A stretch of DNA of 32,975 nt, taken from contig JAGVJG010000128.1 of assembly GCA_020051235.1 (NCBI GenBank), forward strand, positions 1 through 32,975, in the 5' to 3' direction. This document shows positions 31,232-32,975 of the stretch, piece after piece. Under the pieces are notes generated by a model that was not told where the DNA came from, did no database searches, and saw only the letters and a program-made list of their open reading frames with translations. Source of the stretch: Parachlamydiales bacterium. Its GTDB lineage: Bacteria > Chlamydiota > Chlamydiia > Chlamydiales > Parachlamydiaceae. A program made the translations under genes and the position numbers. Within the stretch, counting starts at the first letter, position 1; each line of letters opens with the position of its first letter.

Positions 31232-32975
31232 TTAAGTTAAGCTAGAAGGTTTCAAGCTTTCTAGCTTAAACTCTCTCAATTGTCTTCTAATCTTTCTTTT
31301 TTTATTATAAGTGTAAACACTATCTTTAAAGATTTTATAGAACATCTCGTTCCTACTAGATAGCATTATATTGTTTCGCATATCTGCAACTTCATTACCT
31401 AATGTATATGCACTTGGAGCATTTAAAAATTCAGGATGGATTTGAAGTAGAAGAGCGGGGACGGTGCCCCCCTCTATAGTTTCCGAAACTTTGACAATCC
31501 CATTATAAGTTGCGGTGGGTTTAAGGGTATTTGTCGCTCTATTTTTAATGGTGATGGCCTGATGATGATAGCTTACTGAAAGGAAAGGAATGATAAGTCC
31601 TTGGAGAGCATTCGCATATAAACCATTACTCTTTCTTGGCACCAAATCAAGTCTATGTATGACATCATCGTGACCTTCAAGATTTTGGACTAATTTGCCA
31701 CCAAAGAAGATGTTAGCGATTTGAAAACCTCGACAAATTCCTAATAACGGAATCCCTTTATTGAAAACTTCATTAATAATCCCAATTTCTAAAAGTGCGT
31801 ATCTAAAATCGGAGTCGGGCTTCGTGTTAGGTTCGGGGGATTCACCATAAAGCTCTGCTCGGATATCAACTCCTCCGCCTAAATAGAACGAGTCTGTAAA
31901 TTCAGCGAGAAATGATATTTTTCTAAGTAAACGTGAAGATTGTGGATATAACTCGGGGTTTTCTTTAATAATTTTGATTAAACGTTGAGGTATGGAATCT
32001 CTAAAACGATCGTAGGGGCCTGCTACTTTTAATGCCTTCTCCATTTCTTTATCTAGCGCGGCAGGTGATACGCAAGCGGGGTGTGTGGAGATTCGAAGAG
32101 GGATTAAATTAGCGCTATGCAAAATCTTAATGAAAGCTTTTGGAGCCGAACGGCCTCTTGAGTGAGTATTATAGGGAAGAATAGCTAAGGGTTTAGTTAA
32201 CTTTAAGGTCGCTAAGGATTCTTGATCAATATTGAATTTGTGATCTTGTTCAAAAAAAACGGTGTTTGTTAAATTGCATGAAGTAATATTGCAAAAAGAA
32301 ATTTGTGCTTCAAGAAAATGAGTGCCTGGAAGATCACATTTTATAAAAGAAGCCTTAGTAAGGATCGAATCTTCAAAACTGCAGCAATTAATATTACATG
32401 ATTCAAATGTTGAATTTTCTATCGAAGTACCTGTGAAGAAGGCTTCTTGAAGTTCAGAATTTATAAAGTTACAATTTTCTAATCGAGTATTTTCAAATCT
32501 TGGATATTCTAAGCAGCAATTTTTGAAAGTAATATTTTTTAATTCCTCAAAGAATGGTAAATCAAAATGACATTCAGTAAATGTTATGTCCGATAGGTCA
32601 AAAATACTTAACTCATTTTCAAATGACATATTGAGTATCGTGTTAGAGTATCCATTTTCCTTTAATAGATCAGAGAGGGGAATTTTTGGTTTTCTTGATT
32701 GATTTGCAATAAGAGTTCGAAGTTTAGATTCACTAATTGTATTGCTAGTGTCAGCTCGAGTATTTATTTCACTAACAAGTGTTCTTGTTTTATCACTTGT
32801 AAGATAACCAAATAGGTAAGCTAAATTATGAAAGAATCTAACAATTTTTCTAACAATTTCTCTTAATGGATTTTTTGCAACATTGTCTTTTGAAAGAACT
32901 AACTCAATAGAGGATATATAATGTATTTTATTATCAATTTGTTGATTTAATTTAGTATTTTCTGTTGCTTTTCCT
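31232..32975 (-). CDS. Pentapeptide-repeat/class I glutamine amidotransferase (peptidase C26) fusion, 5' end outside the window
   Basis: The frame has no stop from 31232 to the last base, so the methionine at 32629 is probably internal and the start lies outside. The extra 115 codons read as protein (for example LREIVRKIVRFFHNL, SDLLKENGYS). Numbering from the 32629 methionine: about 12-127 is a pentapeptide-repeat solenoid (repeated x-F/L-x-x-C/S units such as SFEDS, ASFIKCDL). About 145-430 is a class I glutamine amidotransferase of the gamma-glutamyl hydrolase/PuuD type, with C299 in GICRGFQ, SYHHQAI, and H398-P-E400. The C-terminus is basic. Such enzymes hydrolyse gamma-glutamyl amides; the solenoid may bind a partner. 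The amidotransferase has an insert at about 190-240. A secreted enzyme is possible but unproven. Confidence 0.8.
   Translation of the reverse strand, partial: GKATENTKLNQQIDNKIHYISSIELVLSKDNVAKNPLREIVRKIVRFFHNLAYLFGYLTSDKTRTLVSEINTRADTSNTISESKLRTLIANQSRKPKIPLSDLLKENGYSNTILNMSFENELSIFDLSDITFTECHFDLPFFEELKNITFKNCCLEYPRFENTRLENCNFINSELQEAFFTGTSIENSTFESCNINCCSFEDSILTKASFIKCDLPGTHFLEAQISFCNITSCNLTNTVFFEQDHKFNIDQESLATLKLTKPLAILPYNTHSRGRSAPKAFIKILHSANLIPLRISTHPACVSPAALDKEMEKALKVAGPYDRFRDSIPQRLIKIIKENPELYPQSSRLLRKISFLAEFTDSFYLGGGVDIRAELYGESPEPNTKPDSDFRYALLEIGIINEVFNKGIPLLGICRGFQIANIFFGGKLVQNLEGHDDVIHRLDLVPRKSNGLYANALQGLIIPFLSVSYHHQAITIKNRATNTLKPTATYNGIVKVSETIEGGTVPALLLQIHPEFLNAPSAYTLGNEVADMRNNIMLSSRNEMFYKIFKDSVYTYNKKRKIRRQLREFKLESLKPSSLT
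31237..31269 (+). terminator. Possible hairpin terminator of the oxygenase gene
   Basis: An 11-bp perfect stem, TTAAGCTAGAA with TTCTAGCTTAA, loop of 11 bases, starting nine bases after the oxygenase stop. It lies inside the last codons of the convergent fusion gene. T-rich sequence follows only about 15-40 bases later, so termination is uncertain. Confidence 0.35.

Overview
The window looks like part of the chromosome of an environmental (amoeba-associated type) member of the Chlamydiota. Four signs support this, all by comparison with sequences I remember, since nothing was searched: a FabI of the long chlamydial/plant type, a TrpR whose helix-turn-helix reads almost like that of Chlamydia trachomatis, a dnaQ next to a gene resembling the chlamydial type III chaperone Mcsc (CT260) with msbA in the same neighbourhood, and several effector-like genes (F-box, ankyrin-like, pentapeptide, Inc-like membrane proteins). 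Base composition is AT-rich throughout.

Layout. 1-1410 is the 3' part of msbA. 1383-5016 holds a tandem family of F-box/LRR/ankyrin-like genes: one decayed copy, then two long copies one base apart. 5013-6617 (minus) is an unknown helical protein. 6647-9048 (minus) is a tightly overlapping cassette: FliO-like protein, small lipoprotein, Mcsc-like chaperone, DnaQ-like exonuclease, SDR. 9181-13434 (plus) is a five-gene overlapping operon: HAD-Nudix fusion, FolB, FolM/PTR1-like reductase, an unknown two-domain protein and a secreted permuted papain-like protein. The first three fit consecutive steps of pterin/folate synthesis. 13438-13824 is RidA (minus); 13872-15813 is an AhpD-like/Dps/quinone reductase stress operon.

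15814-22211 is a housekeeping stretch: kinase-like membrane protein, FabI, PY-rich secreted protein, ComEC, secreted beta-carbonic anhydrase, four-TM protein, and a tRNA-Ser(CGA)-trpR unit. Four long intergenic palindromes lie here, all of one family built from 9-base NNCACWGAG units. 22212-26547 carries a periplasmic cyclophilin, a lipase-like hydrolase, a large unknown protein and tRNA-Ser(TGA). 26551-31228 has a CocE-like hydrolase, a frameshifted secreted beta-rich protein, a second four-TM protein and an exported 2-oxoglutarate/Fe(II) oxygenase. 31232-32975 (minus) is a pentapeptide-repeat/glutamine-amidotransferase fusion that stays open to the window edge, so its start lies outside.

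Most worth following up: the pterin operon with its HAD-Nudix fusion, the palindrome family with concerted substitutions, the tandem F-box/ankyrin-like family, and the large protein with a possible PLP-enzyme core. No CRISPR array, rRNA, transposase or integrase was seen.
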